From contig NZ_JAKCFC010000001.1 in the NCBI RefSeq assembly GCF_021916785.1, positions 620,001-684,000 on the forward strand: a stretch of DNA of 64,000 nucleotides, in the 5' to 3' direction. This DNA comes from Mycolicibacterium lacusdiani. GTDB lineage: Bacteria; Actinomycetota; Actinomycetes; Mycobacteriales; Mycobacteriaceae. Below the pieces are notes generated by a model. That model did not search any database. It was not told the origin of the DNA and saw only the letters and a program-made list of their open reading frames with translations. Shown in pieces: positions 43,085-52,511 of this stretch. The translations under genes and the position numbers were made by a program. Within the stretch, counting starts at the first letter, position 1. Every line of letters begins with the position of its first letter.

Positions 43085-43759
43085 GTGAATCTGTTGGGCC
43101 GCAAGAAGGACAACCCTGCGCCGGAGCAGCCGGAACCGGTCGACGCGTCGGCCGCTTCGCAGGTGCCGGGCGACCCCCGCATCACCCCTCCCAAGGGCAA
43201 GCCGACGCCGAGGCGCAACGAGGCCAGCCGTCGGCGTGGACCCGTGGCGCCTGCGCCGATGACCTCGGCCGAGGCCAGGAAGCGCCGCAAGGAGATCGGC
43301 GGCCCCAAGCTCAGCAAGGAGGAGCGTCGCGCCGAGAAGTCGGCTCGTCGCTCCGCCATGTCCGAGCGCCGCGAGAAGATGATGGCCGGTGACGAGGCCT
43401 ACCTCCTGCCGCGCGACAAGGGTCCGGTCCGCCGTCTGGCCCGCGACGTCGTCGACGCCCGCCGCAACGTCCTCGGGCTGTTCATGCCCGCGGCCCTCGG
43501 CCTGATCTTCGTGATGCTGTCCATTCCGTCGGTCGAGGTCCAGAAGCTGGTGTCCCCGGCGATGCTGGTCCTGGTCGTCATCATGGTCATCGACGGCTTC
43601 GTCGTGGGCCGCCGCGTCAACAAGCTGGTCGACGCGAAGTTCCCGGACAACCTCGAAAGTGGTTGGAAGCTCGGTTTCTACGCGGCCAGCCGCGCCTCGC
43701 AGATCCGTCGGATGCGGGCGCCGCGCCCCATGGTCAACCGCGGCGACAAGGTCGCCTGA
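43085..43759 (+). CDS. DUF3043 membrane protein (Rv2206 homologue)
   Basis: Protein of 224 residues. A very basic, Lys/Arg/Pro-rich N-terminus (about 1-110, VNLLGRKKDNPAPEQPEPV... KEERRAEKSARRSAM) precedes two membrane helices (NVLGLFMPAALGLIFVMLSI and VSPAMLVLVVIMVIDGFVVG) and a short C-terminal cytoplasmic tail. It is a DUF3043 member of unknown function. It is leaderless from GTG 43085 and lies five bases upstream of cobU, so it may be co-transcribed with the cobalamin genes. Confidence 0.87.
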   Translation: MNLLGRKKDNPAPEQPEPVDASAASQVPGDPRITPPKGKPTPRRNEASRRRGPVAPAPMTSAEARKRRKEIGGPKLSKEERRAEKSARRSAMSERREKMMAGDEAYLLPRDKGPVRRLARDVVDARRNVLGLFMPAALGLIFVMLSIPSVEVQKLVSPAMLVLVVIMVIDGFVVGRRVNKLVDAKFPDNLESGWKLGFYAASRASQIRRMRAPRPMVNRGDKVA

Positions 43760-43764
43760 CCGCG

Positions 43765-44304
43765 GTGCGGGTTCTGGTGCTCGGCGGTATCCGTTCGGGC
43801 AAGTCGGCATGGGCCGAATCCGACATCGCGACGGCGGCAGGCGAGCAACAGCCGGTTAGCTACGTGGCCACCGGGGCGGTGCGCACCGACGACCCGGATT
43901 GGTCGGCCCGGGTGGCCGCACACCAACTGCGCAGGCCCACGACCTGGACCACCGTCGAAACCTGCGACGTCGCAGGGCGGTTGCGTGCCGAACCGGCCAT
44001 GCCGACACTCGTCGACGACGTGGGTGGGTGGCTGGTCTCGGCGCTCGACCGGCACGAGGCTTGGACGGGTGACACCGGCGCACTCGACGCCGACGTCGAC
44101 GACCTGGTGGACGCGGTCGGCGGTTTCCGGTCTCCGCTGGCGCTGGTGAGCCCCGAGGTTGGTCTGACCGTGGTGCCTGCCACCGAGTCGGGGCGGCTGT
44201 TCACCGACGCCCTCGGCACGCTGAATCAGCGCCTGGCTCAGGCGTGCGAGCGCGTCGTGCTGGTCGTGGCCGGTCAGCCGGTCACCGTGAAGGAACCCGC
44301 GTGA
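43765..44304 (+). CDS. cobU: CobU, adenosylcobinamide kinase/guanylyltransferase
   Basis: Bifunctional enzyme of 179 residues that phosphorylates adenosylcobinamide and attaches GMP in the nucleotide-loop assembly of cobalamin. The P-loop is [13 protein letters not shown] at the N-terminus, the GMP-accepting His lies in [18 protein letters not shown], and [12 protein letters not shown] and a C-terminal VVAGQPV follow. GTG 43765 gives the normal family length. It overlaps cobT by four bases. In M. tuberculosis cobU is elsewhere (Rv0254c, from memory), so this arrangement reunites the pathway. Confidence 0.92.
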   Translation: MRVLVLGGIRSGKSAWAESDIATAAGEQQPVSYVATGAVRTDDPDWSARVAAHQLRRPTTWTTVETCDVAGRLRAEPAMPTLVDDVGGWLVSALDRHEAWTGDTGALDADVDDLVDAVGGFRSPLALVSPEVGLTVVPATESGRLFTDALGTLNQRLAQACERVVLVVAGQPVTVKEPA

Positions 44305-45353
44305 GCGCTTCCGCCTCCATCCCGGCTCCGGACGCCGAGGTGGCCGCCGCCGCGCGCGCCCGCCAGGCCACGCTGACCAAGCCCCCGGGCTCGCTCGGCC
44401 GACTCGAGGATCTCTCGGTGTGGGTGGCGTCCTGTCAGGGCGTCTGCCCGCCCCGGCAGTTCGAACGCGCGCGGGTCGTCGTGTTCGCGGGCGATCACGG
44501 CGTGACCGCCGCGGGCGTCTCGGCGTTCCCGGCCGAGGTCACCGCGCAGATGGTCGCGAACTTCGATGCCGGTGGCGCCGCGATCAACGTGCTGGCCGAG
44601 CTGGCGGGTGCCGGCGTGCGGGTGGTGGACGTCGCGGTGGACTCCGACAGCCCGGTGTCGCAGGCGATCGGTGCCCACCGGGTGCGGCGCGGCAGTGGCA
44701 ACATCGCCGTCGAGGACGCGTTGACGGCCGAGGAGGTCGACGCCGCGATCCAGGCCGGGCGCGACGTGGCCGACGAGGAGGTCGACGGCGGTGCCGATCT
44801 GCTGATCGCGGGCGACATGGGCATCGGGAACACCACCCCTGCGACGACGTTGATCGCGGCGCTGACCGACGCCGAACCCGTCGCGGTCGTCGGTCGCGGC
44901 ACCGGCGTCGACGACGCAGGCTGGGCCCGCAAGACCGCCGCGATCCGCGACGCGCTCTTCCGCGCGCGACCCTCGATGACCGATCCCGTTGCGCTGCTTC
45001 GAATCTGCGGCGGTGCCGACCTGGCCGCCATGGCCGGATTCCTCGCTCAGGCAGCCACGCGGCGCACGCCCGTGCTTCTCGACGGCGTCGTGGTGAGCGC
45101 GGCTGCATTGGCCGCAGAACGCATGGCTCCCGGCGCGCGGCTGTGGTGGCAGGCAGGGCACCGCTCCACCGAACCCGCGCACACGCTGGCACTGCAGCGA
45201 CTCGGACTCGAGCCGATCGTGGACCTCGGCATGCGTCTCGGCGAGGGCACCGGCGCCACCATCGCGCTCTCGGTGCTCCGGGCGGCCGTGGGCACGCTGG
45301 CATCGATGGCCACGTTCGCCGAGGCCGCCGTGAGCGACCGCGCCGAACCGTGA
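44301..45353 (+). CDS. cobT: CobT, nicotinate-nucleotide:dimethylbenzimidazole phosphoribosyltransferase
   Basis: Enzyme of 350 residues that makes alpha-ribazole phosphate, the lower ligand of cobalamin. [51 protein letters not shown] and the catalytic Glu region [13 protein letters not shown] ([13 protein letters not shown]) are all present. GTG 44301 overlaps the cobU stop (GTGA) and its stop overlaps cobS (GTGA), so the three genes form one coupled operon. Confidence 0.95.
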   Translation: MSASASIPAPDAEVAAAARARQATLTKPPGSLGRLEDLSVWVASCQGVCPPRQFERARVVVFAGDHGVTAAGVSAFPAEVTAQMVANFDAGGAAINVLAELAGAGVRVVDVAVDSDSPVSQAIGAHRVRRGSGNIAVEDALTAEEVDAAIQAGRDVADEEVDGGADLLIAGDMGIGNTTPATTLIAALTDAEPVAVVGRGTGVDDAGWARKTAAIRDALFRARPSMTDPVALLRICGGADLAAMAGFLAQAATRRTPVLLDGVVVSAAALAAERMAPGARLWWQAGHRSTEPAHTLALQRLGLEPIVDLGMRLGEGTGATIALSVLRAAVGTLASMATFAEAAVSDRAEP

Positions 45354-46075
45354 TCTCCTCGCTGGCGTCGGCGCTGACGTTCGCGACGGTGCTGCCGATC
45401 CGCTCGAGGGGCCCGTTCGGCAGGGGCGCCCTGACCGCTCTGCCGGTCGCAGGCGTCGCGCTGGGTGCGCTCGCCGCGGGCGTGGTGTGGCTGGCGGGCC
45501 AGGCCTTCGGCGCGGGCAGCCCGCTGACCGGCTTCCTCGCGGTGGCGACGCTGCTGCTGGTCACGCGCGGTCTGCACGTGGACGGGCTGTCCGACACGAC
45601 CGACGGCCTCGGGTGCTACGGACCGCCGGAACGCGCGCTCGCGGTGATGCGCGACGGCACGGCGGGCCCGTTCGGGGTGGCGGCGATCGTGGTCGTCGTC
45701 GCGCTGCAGGGGTTCGCGTTCTCGGCGTCCGGGGCTCTCGCCGTCGTGGTGACCGTCACCGCGGGCCGGGTGGCCGTCGTCGTGGCCTGCCGCCGCGGCG
45801 TGCCAGCCGCACCGGGCAGCACGCTCGGCGGTGCGGTGGCGGGCACGCAGCCGATCTGGGTGGTGGCCGCGTGGGTTCTCGCGGTGGTGGCGGCCGCCGC
45901 ATTCACGACCCCCCGACCGTGGCAGGGTCCGCTGGGCGTCGTTCTCGCGCTGGCCGTCGCCGCACTGCTGGTCGCGCACTGCGTCCGGCGGTTCGGCGGC
46001 ATCACCGGTGACGTCCTCGGCGCGGTCGTCGAGATCACGACGACCGTTGCAGCACTGGGGATGACGATCGGCTGA
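45350..46075 (+). CDS. cobS: CobS, adenosylcobalamin-5'-phosphate synthase
   Basis: Polytopic membrane enzyme of 241 residues that joins adenosylcobinamide-GDP to alpha-ribazole. The family signature [14 protein letters not shown] (HxDGxxDxxDG) is near residue 65, then [14 protein letters not shown], and [14 protein letters not shown] at the C-terminus. GTG 45350 overlaps the cobT stop. It ends four bases before the stop of the convergent guanidinium exporter gene. Confidence 0.93.
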   Translation: MISSLASALTFATVLPIRSRGPFGRGALTALPVAGVALGALAAGVVWLAGQAFGAGSPLTGFLAVATLLLVTRGLHVDGLSDTTDGLGCYGPPERALAVMRDGTAGPFGVAAIVVVVALQGFAFSASGALAVVVTVTAGRVAVVVACRRGVPAAPGSTLGGAVAGTQPIWVVAAWVLAVVAAAAFTTPRPWQGPLGVVLALAVAALLVAHCVRRFGGITGDVLGAVVEITTTVAALGMTIG

Positions 46076-46079
46076 GCGG

Positions 46080-46397
46080 TCAGCCGTGCAGCAGCTTGAG
46101 CCCGATGACCGAGGCGGTGATGAGCCCGATCAATGCCACCTTGGCCACCGACACGGCTTCGTCACCGCTGATGAACGAGTACGCCGCGGTCAGCACCGCG
46201 CCGATGCCCACCCACACCACGTAGCTGGTCGCCACGGGTAGTTCGCGCATGGCGTAGGCCAGCCCGATCATCGACAGCACCACCGCGACGCCGAACACGA
46301 TCGACGGGACGAGCCGGGTGAAGCCTTCGGACTTCCCGAGCGCTACGGCCCAGCAGGCTTCGAGAACGCCAGATATGAACAACACGAACCACGACAC
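46080..46397 (-). CDS. Gdx/SugE-type guanidinium exporter, SMR family
   Basis: Small multidrug resistance-fold transporter of 105 residues with four helices. MSWFVLFISGVLEACWAVALGKSEGFTRL has the membrane-embedded Glu of SMR proteins at about residue 13 and the Gdx-like W-V/A-G/A-L-K pattern, and ELPVATSYVVWVGIGAV and the C-terminal IGLKLLHG match SugE rather than EmrE. SugE/Gdx proteins exchange guanidinium for protons. GTG 46397 has GGAGGT at five bases upstream. A guanidine-III riboswitch immediately upstream supports guanidinium as substrate. It is inserted between cobS and ilvE. Confidence 0.92.
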   Translation of the reverse strand: MSWFVLFISGVLEACWAVALGKSEGFTRLVPSIVFGVAVVLSMIGLAYAMRELPVATSYVVWVGIGAVLTAAYSFISGDEAVSVAKVALIGLITASVIGLKLLHG

Positions 46398-46410
46398 GGT
46401 CGACCTCCGA

Positions 46411-46453
46411 CGCGCCGTCTTGTCGCTGGCCGGGTACGGTGCCGCTCGTCCGG
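46411..46453 (-). ncRNA. Guanidine-III (ykkC-III) riboswitch
   Basis: The minus-strand sequence from 46453 to 46411 begins CCGGACGAGCGGCACCGTAC, continues CCCGGCCAGCGACAAGACGG and ends CGC. From memory it matches the compact actinobacterial guanidine-III motif at nearly every position: CCGG pairs with CCGG, ACGAG and GACAAGACGG are conserved, and ACGGCGC forms a pseudoknot with the GCACCGT arm (one A-C mismatch). The GGAGGT ribosome-binding site follows within five to nine bases, so ligand binding would gate translation of the exporter. Confidence 0.88.
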
Positions 46454-46474
46454 TGTCCCGATGGGGACGACCGG

Positions 46475-46480
46475 ATTCTA
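46475..46480 (-). promoter_or_regulatory. -10 box before the guanidine riboswitch
   Basis: TAGAAT on the minus strand; its TAG is the ilvE stop codon. It would start an RNA near 46468, about 15 bases before the riboswitch. A short GTCCC/GGGAC hairpin lies in between. No clear -35 was seen. Confidence 0.5.
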
Positions 46481-47581
46481 TCCGAGCCGGGTCATCCAGC
46501 CGTGGGTGTCGGCGAACTTGCCGCGCTGGATGCCGGTCAACGTGTCGCGCAACGCCATGGTGACCTCACCCGGTTCGCCGTCGGCGATGGTGAAGTCACC
46601 GTCGCCGGACTTCACGTGCGACACGGGGGTGATGACGGCCGCGGTACCGCAGGCGAAGACCTCGGTGATCTCGCCGGCCGCAGCCTTCTTCTGCCACTCG
46701 TCGACGTCGATCTTGCGCTCCTCGACGGCGAAGCCCGCGTCAGTCGCCAACTGCAGCAACGAATCTCGGGTGATGCCGGGAAGCAGCGATCCGCTGAGTT
46801 CGGGCGTTACCAGGCGCGCCGACCCCCCGCTGCCGAACACGAAGAACAGGTTCATGCCACCCATTTCCTCGACGTACCGGCGTTCGATGGCGTCGAGCCA
46901 CACCACCTGGTCGCAGCCGTGGTCGGTGGCCTCGGCCTGCGCGAGCAGCGATGCCGCGTAGTTGCCGCCGAACTTCGCGGCGCCGGTGCCGCCGGGGCTG
47001 GCCCGCACGTACTCGGTGGACAGCCACACCGACACCGGCCGGACGCCGCCCTTGAAGTACGCACCTGCCGGCGAGCCGATGACAAGGTAGCGGTACTGGT
47101 TGGCGGGGCGCACGCCCAGTCCCGGCTCGGTGGCGAAGATGAACGGCCGCAGGTAGAGCGACTCCTCGCCGCCGGCCGCGGGCACCCAGTCGCCGTCGAC
47201 GGCGATCAGCTGCCGCAGCGACTCGAGGAAAACCTCGTCGGGCAGCTCGGGGATCGCGAGCCTGCGCGCGGAGCGGCGCAGCCGCGCGGCATTGGCCTCG
47301 GGCCGGAACGACACGATCGAGCCGTCGCTCCAGCGGTAGGCCTTGAGCCCCTCGAAGACCTCCTGGGCGTAGTGCAGCACGACCGCCGACGGGTCCAGTT
47401 CGATCGGGCCGTAAGGCAGCACCCTGGCGTCGTGCCAGCGCCCGTCGCTGTAGTCGATCGACACCATGTGGTCGGTGTGGAAGCGGCCGAATCCGGGTTC
47501 GCGCAGGATGTCGGCACGTACCTCGTCGCTTGCCGGTGTCGCGTTTCGGGCAAGCGAGAAGTCGAGGTGGCCGTCGGTCAT
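46478..47581 (-). CDS. ilvE: IlvE, branched-chain amino acid aminotransferase
   Basis: Fold-type IV PLP enzyme of 367 residues that aminates the keto acids of valine, leucine and isoleucine. Segments include [46 protein letters not shown] (PLP lysine: the K in AAKFGGNYA), [23 protein letters not shown] and [17 protein letters not shown] 47581 follows TACAAT by six bases, giving a leaderless mRNA. It is 22 bases downstream of gcvT in the same direction but has its own promoter. Confidence 0.95.
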   Translation of the reverse strand: MTDGHLDFSLARNATPASDEVRADILREPGFGRFHTDHMVSIDYSDGRWHDARVLPYGPIELDPSAVVLHYAQEVFEGLKAYRWSDGSIVSFRPEANAARLRRSARRLAIPELPDEVFLESLRQLIAVDGDWVPAAGGEESLYLRPFIFATEPGLGVRPANQYRYLVIGSPAGAYFKGGVRPVSVWLSTEYVRASPGGTGAAKFGGNYAASLLAQAEATDHGCDQVVWLDAIERRYVEEMGGMNLFFVFGSGGSARLVTPELSGSLLPGITRDSLLQLATDAGFAVEERKIDVDEWQKKAAAGEITEVFACGTAAVITPVSHVKSGDGDFTIADGEPGEVTMALRDTLTGIQRGKFADTHGWMTRLG

Positions 47582-47587
47582 GGACGA

Positions 47588-47593
47588 ATTGTA
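47588..47593 (-). promoter_or_regulatory. -10 box of leaderless ilvE
   Basis: TACAAT on the minus strand (within TTATACAAT), six bases before ATG 47581. This is the best -10 consensus match in the window. Confidence 0.65.
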
Positions 47594-47603
47594 TAACTCG
47601 GCG

Positions 47604-48701
47604 CTAGCGAGTTTTCGCTTCCACGAACGGCGGTGCGACGACCTCGCACTCGAGCGCACGGCCGCGGACGTTCACCGCGACCCGCTGCCCGTCGGTCACT
47701 CCCGCTGCGGTGTCGACGAGGGCGAGCGCGATGCCGACTTTGAGTGTCGGAGAGAACGTTCCCGAGGTCGTGACGCCCACTGGAGTGTCACCGTCGAGGA
47801 CGGTCATGCCCGAGCGCAGCACGCCCCGGCCGACGGCCTTCAGCCCGCGCAGCACGCGTTTGGGGCCCGCCTGCTTCTCGGCCAGCAGGGCGTCGCGGCC
47901 CCAGAAGGCGTCCTTCTTCCAGCCGACCGCCCAGCCGCAGCGGGCCTGCACCGGGGAGATGTCCAGCGTCAGTTCGTGGCCGTGCAGCGCGTAGCCCATC
48001 TCGGTGCGCAGGGTGTCGCGGGCACCGAGGCCTGCGAGTTCGCCACCCGCCGTGCGCACGCCCTCGACCAGAGCGTCGAACACGACCCCCGCCCGGTCCC
48101 ACTCGGGCAGCAGCTCGTAGCCGTGCTCGCCGGTGTAGCCGGTTCGGCACACGCGGACTCCGACGCCGTCGTACTCGGCGTCGGCCCACCCCATGTAGTC
48201 CATGTCGGTGGGCAGGCCGAGCCCGGCGACCACCTCCGGTGACTTCGGGCCTTGCACGGCGAGCACGGCACGCGAACGGTGCTCGTCGGTGATGGTCAGG
48301 TCGGCAGGGGCGGCGGCCTGCAGTGCGGCGACGACGGCGGCGGTGTTGGCCGCGTTGGGCACCAGGAACACCTCGTCGTCGGACACGTAGTAGGCGATCA
48401 GGTCGTCGATGACACCGCCGGACTCGTTGCAGCACAACGTGTATTGCGCCTTGCCGGGTCCGATCCGGTTGAGGTCGTTGGTGAACGCCGCGTTGAGGAA
48501 CTCGACCGCCCCTGGACCCTTGACGAGTGCCTTGCCGAGGTGGCTGACGTCGAACAGGCCGACCGCGGTGCGGGTGGCGTTGTGCTCGGTGACGGTGCCC
48601 GCGTAGGACACCGGCATCAGCCAGCCCCCGAACTCGGCGAAACTCGCTCCGAGTTCGCGGTGACGGTCCTCGAGCGGGCCCTGCAGCAGGTTGTCGGTCA
48701 C
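47604..48701 (-). CDS. gcvT: GcvT, aminomethyltransferase (T protein of the glycine cleavage system)
   Basis: Enzyme of 365 residues that releases ammonia from the aminomethyl-lipoyl arm of GcvH and forms methylene-tetrahydrofolate. TALFD-type segment [55 protein letters not shown] and GYALHGHEL are present; the conserved Asp of the active site lies in the FDVSH region. GTG 48701 follows TAGGCT by six bases (leaderless). Its lipoylated partners are made by the lipB/lipA system 7 kb downstream. It is divergent from pepB with 32 bases between the starts. Confidence 0.95.
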   Translation of the reverse strand: MTDNLLQGPLEDRHRELGASFAEFGGWLMPVSYAGTVTEHNATRTAVGLFDVSHLGKALVKGPGAVEFLNAAFTNDLNRIGPGKAQYTLCCNESGGVIDDLIAYYVSDDEVFLVPNAANTAAVVAALQAAAPADLTITDEHRSRAVLAVQGPKSPEVVAGLGLPTDMDYMGWADAEYDGVGVRVCRTGYTGEHGYELLPEWDRAGVVFDALVEGVRTAGGELAGLGARDTLRTEMGYALHGHELTLDISPVQARCGWAVGWKKDAFWGRDALLAEKQAGPKRVLRGLKAVGRGVLRSGMTVLDGDTPVGVTTSGTFSPTLKVGIALALVDTAAGVTDGQRVAVNVRGRALECEVVAPPFVEAKTR

Positions 48702-48707
48702 CGAACC

Positions 48708-48725
48708 AGCCTAGCTAGCTAGGGT
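48708..48725. promoter_or_regulatory. Back-to-back promoters of gcvT and pepB around CTAGCTAGCTAG
   Basis: TAGGCT on the minus strand (48708-48713) is six bases before the gcvT GTG, and TAGGGT on the plus strand (48720-48725) is eight bases before the pepB GTG. The perfect palindrome CTAGCTAGCTAG (48711-48722) joins the two -10 boxes. Both genes would be leaderless and their promoters would compete. Confidence 0.55.
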
Positions 48726-48733
48726 TGATCCCC

Positions 48734-50242
48734 GTGAGCACCGCACCCGGATACCAGTCCCCCACCGTCACCGTCGCTGCCAGCCTGCCCAAGCGCGGGG
48801 TCGGTTCGGCCGTACTGATCGTCCCCGTGGTCAGCGGTGACGACGACGCCGCCCGCGTCGTGCCCACGCCGTTCCTGGACGCTACGGCCGTCGACGAGAT
48901 CGAAGCGGCGCTGGCGGCGCTGAGCGCCAAGGGCGGTGCCGATCAGACCACCCGCGTGGTCGCGCCGTCGCTCCCGGTCGCAAGCGTGCTGGCGGTCGGC
49001 CTTGGCAAGCCGCGCGACTCCTGGCCAGCCGACGTGATCCGTCGCGCCTCCGGTGTCGCCGCCCGCAGCCTGTCGGGCACGGAGGCGGTGCTGACGACGC
49101 TGAGCGAACTCGACACCGAGGCGGCCGTCGAGGGTCTGATCCTTGGTGCCTACCGGTTCACCGAGTTCCGCAGCGGCAAGACCGCTCCCAAGGACCCGGC
49201 GCTGGCCCGCATCACGGCGTTGGCCTCGGCCAAGGACGCGAAGGCCAAGGCCGTGCGCGGCACCGACGTGGCGACTGCGGTTGCGACTGCACGCGACTTC
49301 GTGAACACCCCGCCGAGCCATCTCTTCCCGGCTGAATTCGCCGACCGGGCGAAGGCGCTGGGCAAGGCGGCGGGCCTCGAGGTCGAGGTGCTCGACGAGA
49401 AGGCGCTGGAGAAGGCCGGGTACGGCGGCATCATCGGCGTCGGGAAGGGCTCGTCGCGTCCCCCGCGGCTGGTGCGGCTGATTCACCGCGGCGCCAAGCG
49501 GAAGGGCAAGACGGTCGCGCTGGTCGGCAAGGGCATCACGTTCGACACCGGCGGCATCTCGATCAAGCCGGCGCTGAACATGCATCAGATGACCTCGGAC
49601 ATGGGTGGCGCCGCGGCCGTGATCGCGACCGTCGTGCTGGCCGCGAAGCAGAAGGTGGCGGTCGACGTCATCGCGACGGTCCCGATGGCGGAGAACATGC
49701 CGTCGTCGACGGCGCAGCGGCCCGGTGACGTGCTGACCCAGTACGGCGGCATCACCGTCGAGGTGCTCAACACCGACGCCGAGGGTCGGCTGATCCTCGC
49801 CGACGCGATCGTGCGGGCCTGCGAGGACGACCCCGACTACCTGATCGAGACGTCGACGCTGACCGGCGCGCAGACCGTGGCCCTTGGGTCGCGTACGCCC
49901 GGGGTGATGGGCAGCGACGACTTTCGCGACCGGGTCGCGACGCTGAGCCAGGAGGTCGGTGAGAACGGCTGGCCGATGCCGCTGCCCGAGGAGCTGAAGG
50001 ACGACCTCAAGTCGACGGTGGCGGATCTGGCCAACGTCAGCGGTTCGCGCTTCGCGGGCATGCTGGTCGCCGGGGTGTACCTGCGCGAGTTCGTCGCCGA
50101 GGGCGTCGAGTGGGCGCACGTCGACATCGCGGGCCCGGCGTACAACACCGGCGGGCCATGGGGCTACACCGGCAAGGGCGGCACCGGCGTGCCGGTGCGC
50201 ACGATGTTCGCGGTCATCGAGGACGTTGCCGCTAACGGCTGA
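48734..50242 (+). CDS. pepB: PepB/PepA, leucyl aminopeptidase (M17)
   Basis: Zinc/manganese aminopeptidase of 502 residues that removes N-terminal residues from peptides and probably takes part in glutathione or mycothiol turnover-type processing. It begins [22 protein letters not shown]. The catalytic domain shows [19 protein letters not shown] (metal lysine/aspartate), DMGGAAAVI and the signature [13 protein letters not shown] 48734 is preferred to TTG 48725, which sits in the -10 box. Its TGA abuts the convergent ephD TGA in the palindrome TGATCA. Confidence 0.93.
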   Translation: MSTAPGYQSPTVTVAASLPKRGVGSAVLIVPVVSGDDDAARVVPTPFLDATAVDEIEAALAALSAKGGADQTTRVVAPSLPVASVLAVGLGKPRDSWPADVIRRASGVAARSLSGTEAVLTTLSELDTEAAVEGLILGAYRFTEFRSGKTAPKDPALARITALASAKDAKAKAVRGTDVATAVATARDFVNTPPSHLFPAEFADRAKALGKAAGLEVEVLDEKALEKAGYGGIIGVGKGSSRPPRLVRLIHRGAKRKGKTVALVGKGITFDTGGISIKPALNMHQMTSDMGGAAAVIATVVLAAKQKVAVDVIATVPMAENMPSSTAQRPGDVLTQYGGITVEVLNTDAEGRLILADAIVRACEDDPDYLIETSTLTGAQTVALGSRTPGVMGSDDFRDRVATLSQEVGENGWPMPLPEELKDDLKSTVADLANVSGSRFAGMLVAGVYLREFVAEGVEWAHVDIAGPAYNTGGPWGYTGKGGTGVPVRTMFAVIEDVAANG

Positions 50243-50245
50243 TCA
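50240..50245. other. Shared stop palindrome TGATCA between pepB and ephD
   Basis: The pepB stop TGA (50240-50242) is followed without a gap by TCA, the ephD stop on the other strand, so the two convergent genes meet at TGATCA with no spacer and no hairpin. Confidence 0.9.
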
Positions 50246-51976
50246 CATGACGCTGCCGCGAGCGGTGCTGCGCAGCGCCTGCGGCGCGATGCGCGACGTG
50301 CCGTAGAGCAGGTACGCCTCCGGCGCCACGGGGCGGATCGGCTTGTTCTCGAGCACCGCCGACACGATTGCCTTGGCCACCTTGTCGGGACCGTAGCGGC
50401 GCGCGGCGAACATCGCTTCGAGCTGCTTGCGCCGGCCTGCGACCTGACCGGCCTTGGCCGGGGGCGGGTCGAAGCGGGTGGTGTGCACGATGTTGGTGTC
50501 GATGACGCCCGGGCACACGGTGGTGAGACCGATTCCCGCCGAGGACAATTCGGCCCGCAGGCAGTCCGAGAACATGTACACCGCGGCCTTGCTGGTGCAG
50601 TAGGCGTTCATCGACTGCAGCGGCGCGTAGGCCGCCATCGACGACACGTTGACGACGTGGCCGCCGGTCCCCCGTTCGACGAGCCGGCCTGCGAAGGCGC
50701 GGCACCCGTTCACCACGCCCCCGAGGTTGACGTCGAGCACGCGGTCCCACTGGTCGGCGGGGGTGTCGAGGAAGGCACCGGCCTGGCCGATCCCGGCGTT
50801 GTTGACCACGACGTCCGGCACCCCGTGCTCGTCGCAGACCCGCGCGGCGAACGCCTCGACGGCCTCGGCGTCGGACACGTCGAGCCGATAGGCGTGCGCC
50901 ACGCCACCGCGTGCGGCGATCCGCGCGGCAGTATCGGCCGCGGCTTGCTCGTCTATGTCGCTGACGATCAGTTCCGCACCCTCGGCGGCGAAGGCGAGTG
51001 CGGTCTCGCGGCCGATGCCGCTGCCCGCCCCGGTCACCGACACCAGCATGTCGCCGAAGTGCTTGCGGTTGCGGCCGACCTGGGCGCGTAGCAGGCCGCG
51101 GGCGGGTGCGGCACCGTCGACGTGCTCGGCCAGCTCGGTCACCGCCGTCGCCAGCACCTGGGGATGCGACGTGGGCGCCCAGTGGCCCGCCCGCAGGTCG
51201 CGTCGCCACAGCCGGGATGCCCAGCGGTCGGTCTCGTCGTAGACGTAATGCCGCACGAACGGGTCACGGGCGTTGACGATGATCTGCACCGGTACGTCGA
51301 CGTGATGGTCGGGTCGGGCGTGCGCGAGCGCACGAAAGAAGTTGGCGGGGTACACCTTCATGCTCGCCACCGCGTCGGAGACCGACGCGCCGCCGGGATG
51401 GACTCGTTCCATCTGGCCCGTCCGGAACGCGAGGCGGACCAACGTCGGCGCCAGCACGGGGATGGAGAACAGGCCCATGTACGACAGCCGGGTCAACTGG
51501 GCGACGGCCTGGGCGAACTTGCGGGGACGGTAGGGGCGCAGCAGGTTGCCGACGACGAAGCGGTTCAGGTGGTCGGTGCTGGGCCCCGACACCGACGTGA
51601 ACGAGGCGACGCGCTGGCCCGACTCCGGTCGGGCGAGGTACTCCCATACGCCGACCGACCCCCAGTCGTGAGCCAGTACGTGCACCGCGCTGCCCGGTGC
51701 GACCGCGTCGAGCACGGCCTCGAAGTCGTCGGCGTAGCGCGCCATCGCGTACGACGCGACCCGCCGCGGGACGTCTGATCGCCCGACGCCGCGGTTGTCG
51801 TACGTGATCACCCGGAACCGGTCGGCGAGCAGCGGCACCACGCCGTCCCACAGCACGTGCGAATCCGGCCAGCCGTGCACGAGCACCACGGTCGGGCCGG
51901 AGGGGTTGCCTTGGGCGTAGACCGCGATCCGGACGCCGTCCGTGCTCTCGACGAATGTCTCCTGCATGGCCGTCAT
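50243..51976 (-). CDS. ephD: EphD, epoxide hydrolase-like alpha/beta hydrolase fused to a short-chain dehydrogenase
   Basis: Two-domain enzyme of 577 residues. The N-terminal half is an alpha/beta hydrolase: VLVHGWPDSHVLWDG with the oxyanion motif, AHDWGSVGVW as the nucleophile elbow with Asp, typical of epoxide hydrolases. The C-terminal half is an SDR: VTGAGSGIGRETALAFA nucleotide motif, VVNNAGIG and the YCTSKAA Tyr/Lys pair. EphD has been linked in mycobacteria to mycolic acid epoxide metabolism. GGGAAGG precedes ATG 51976 at five to six bases; longer in-frame starts are rejected. Confidence 0.93.
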   Translation of the reverse strand: MTAMQETFVESTDGVRIAVYAQGNPSGPTVVLVHGWPDSHVLWDGVVPLLADRFRVITYDNRGVGRSDVPRRVASYAMARYADDFEAVLDAVAPGSAVHVLAHDWGSVGVWEYLARPESGQRVASFTSVSGPSTDHLNRFVVGNLLRPYRPRKFAQAVAQLTRLSYMGLFSIPVLAPTLVRLAFRTGQMERVHPGGASVSDAVASMKVYPANFFRALAHARPDHHVDVPVQIIVNARDPFVRHYVYDETDRWASRLWRRDLRAGHWAPTSHPQVLATAVTELAEHVDGAAPARGLLRAQVGRNRKHFGDMLVSVTGAGSGIGRETALAFAAEGAELIVSDIDEQAAADTAARIAARGGVAHAYRLDVSDAEAVEAFAARVCDEHGVPDVVVNNAGIGQAGAFLDTPADQWDRVLDVNLGGVVNGCRAFAGRLVERGTGGHVVNVSSMAAYAPLQSMNAYCTSKAAVYMFSDCLRAELSSAGIGLTTVCPGVIDTNIVHTTRFDPPPAKAGQVAGRRKQLEAMFAARRYGPDKVAKAIVSAVLENKPIRPVAPEAYLLYGTSRIAPQALRSTARGSVM

Positions 51977-51995
51977 GTGACCTTCCCGGGGTGGT

Positions 51996-52349
51996 TCAGC
52001 GATCTTCGAGTTCGCGACGCGCCGCACGCTTGCGCTCGATGCGTCGCTTCTCGTCATAGTCGCGCATCCGCTGCGGATAGCCGACCTTCTGTACGTCGTA
52101 GACGGGAATCCCGAGTTGGGCGTTCAGCTTGCGGGCACCGGCCTGCCCGCCCACGCGGCGGCGCGTCCACTCGCCGTCGGCGGCGACGAGTACCGCAGTG
52201 ACCTCGGTGACGGTGGTCTGAGGTTCGATGAACGCCTCGACACCGGTGTGGGTGGCTACCCACTGCTTCAGGTACCCGAGGTTGGCCGCTGAGTCCGCTT
52301 TGCTGGTACGGCCACCGCGGCGACGTCGCAACCTGTCGAACAGCCCCAA
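51996..52349 (-). CDS. Conserved small basic protein, function unknown
   Basis: Protein of 117 residues from TTG 52349: [22 protein letters not shown], then a compact alpha/beta-like part ([37 protein letters not shown]) and a conserved C-terminal part ([42 protein letters not shown]), ending in a basic helix. The composition and the 19-base gap to ephD indicate a real gene in an operon with it. GAAGGGAG lies about twelve bases upstream of the TTG, so the start is only moderately supported. I do not recognise the family. Confidence 0.75.
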   Translation of the reverse strand: MGLFDRLRRRRGGRTSKADSAANLGYLKQWVATHTGVEAFIEPQTTVTEVTAVLVAADGEWTRRRVGGQAGARKLNAQLGIPVYDVQKVGYPQRMRDYDEKRRIERKRAARRELEDR

Positions 52350-52511
52350 CTCGACCCGACTCCCTTCGGCACGGAAGTGCCAACGCTTGATTCGATAGTG
52401 CCAGAGCGCGCCGTGTGCAGGTCTGCGACGACCAACGCACCCGGACGTGGAAGGATGGGCAACGCGATATTTCGACCTGGCACGCGCGACCGTTCGAGGG
52501 AGTCAACACAC

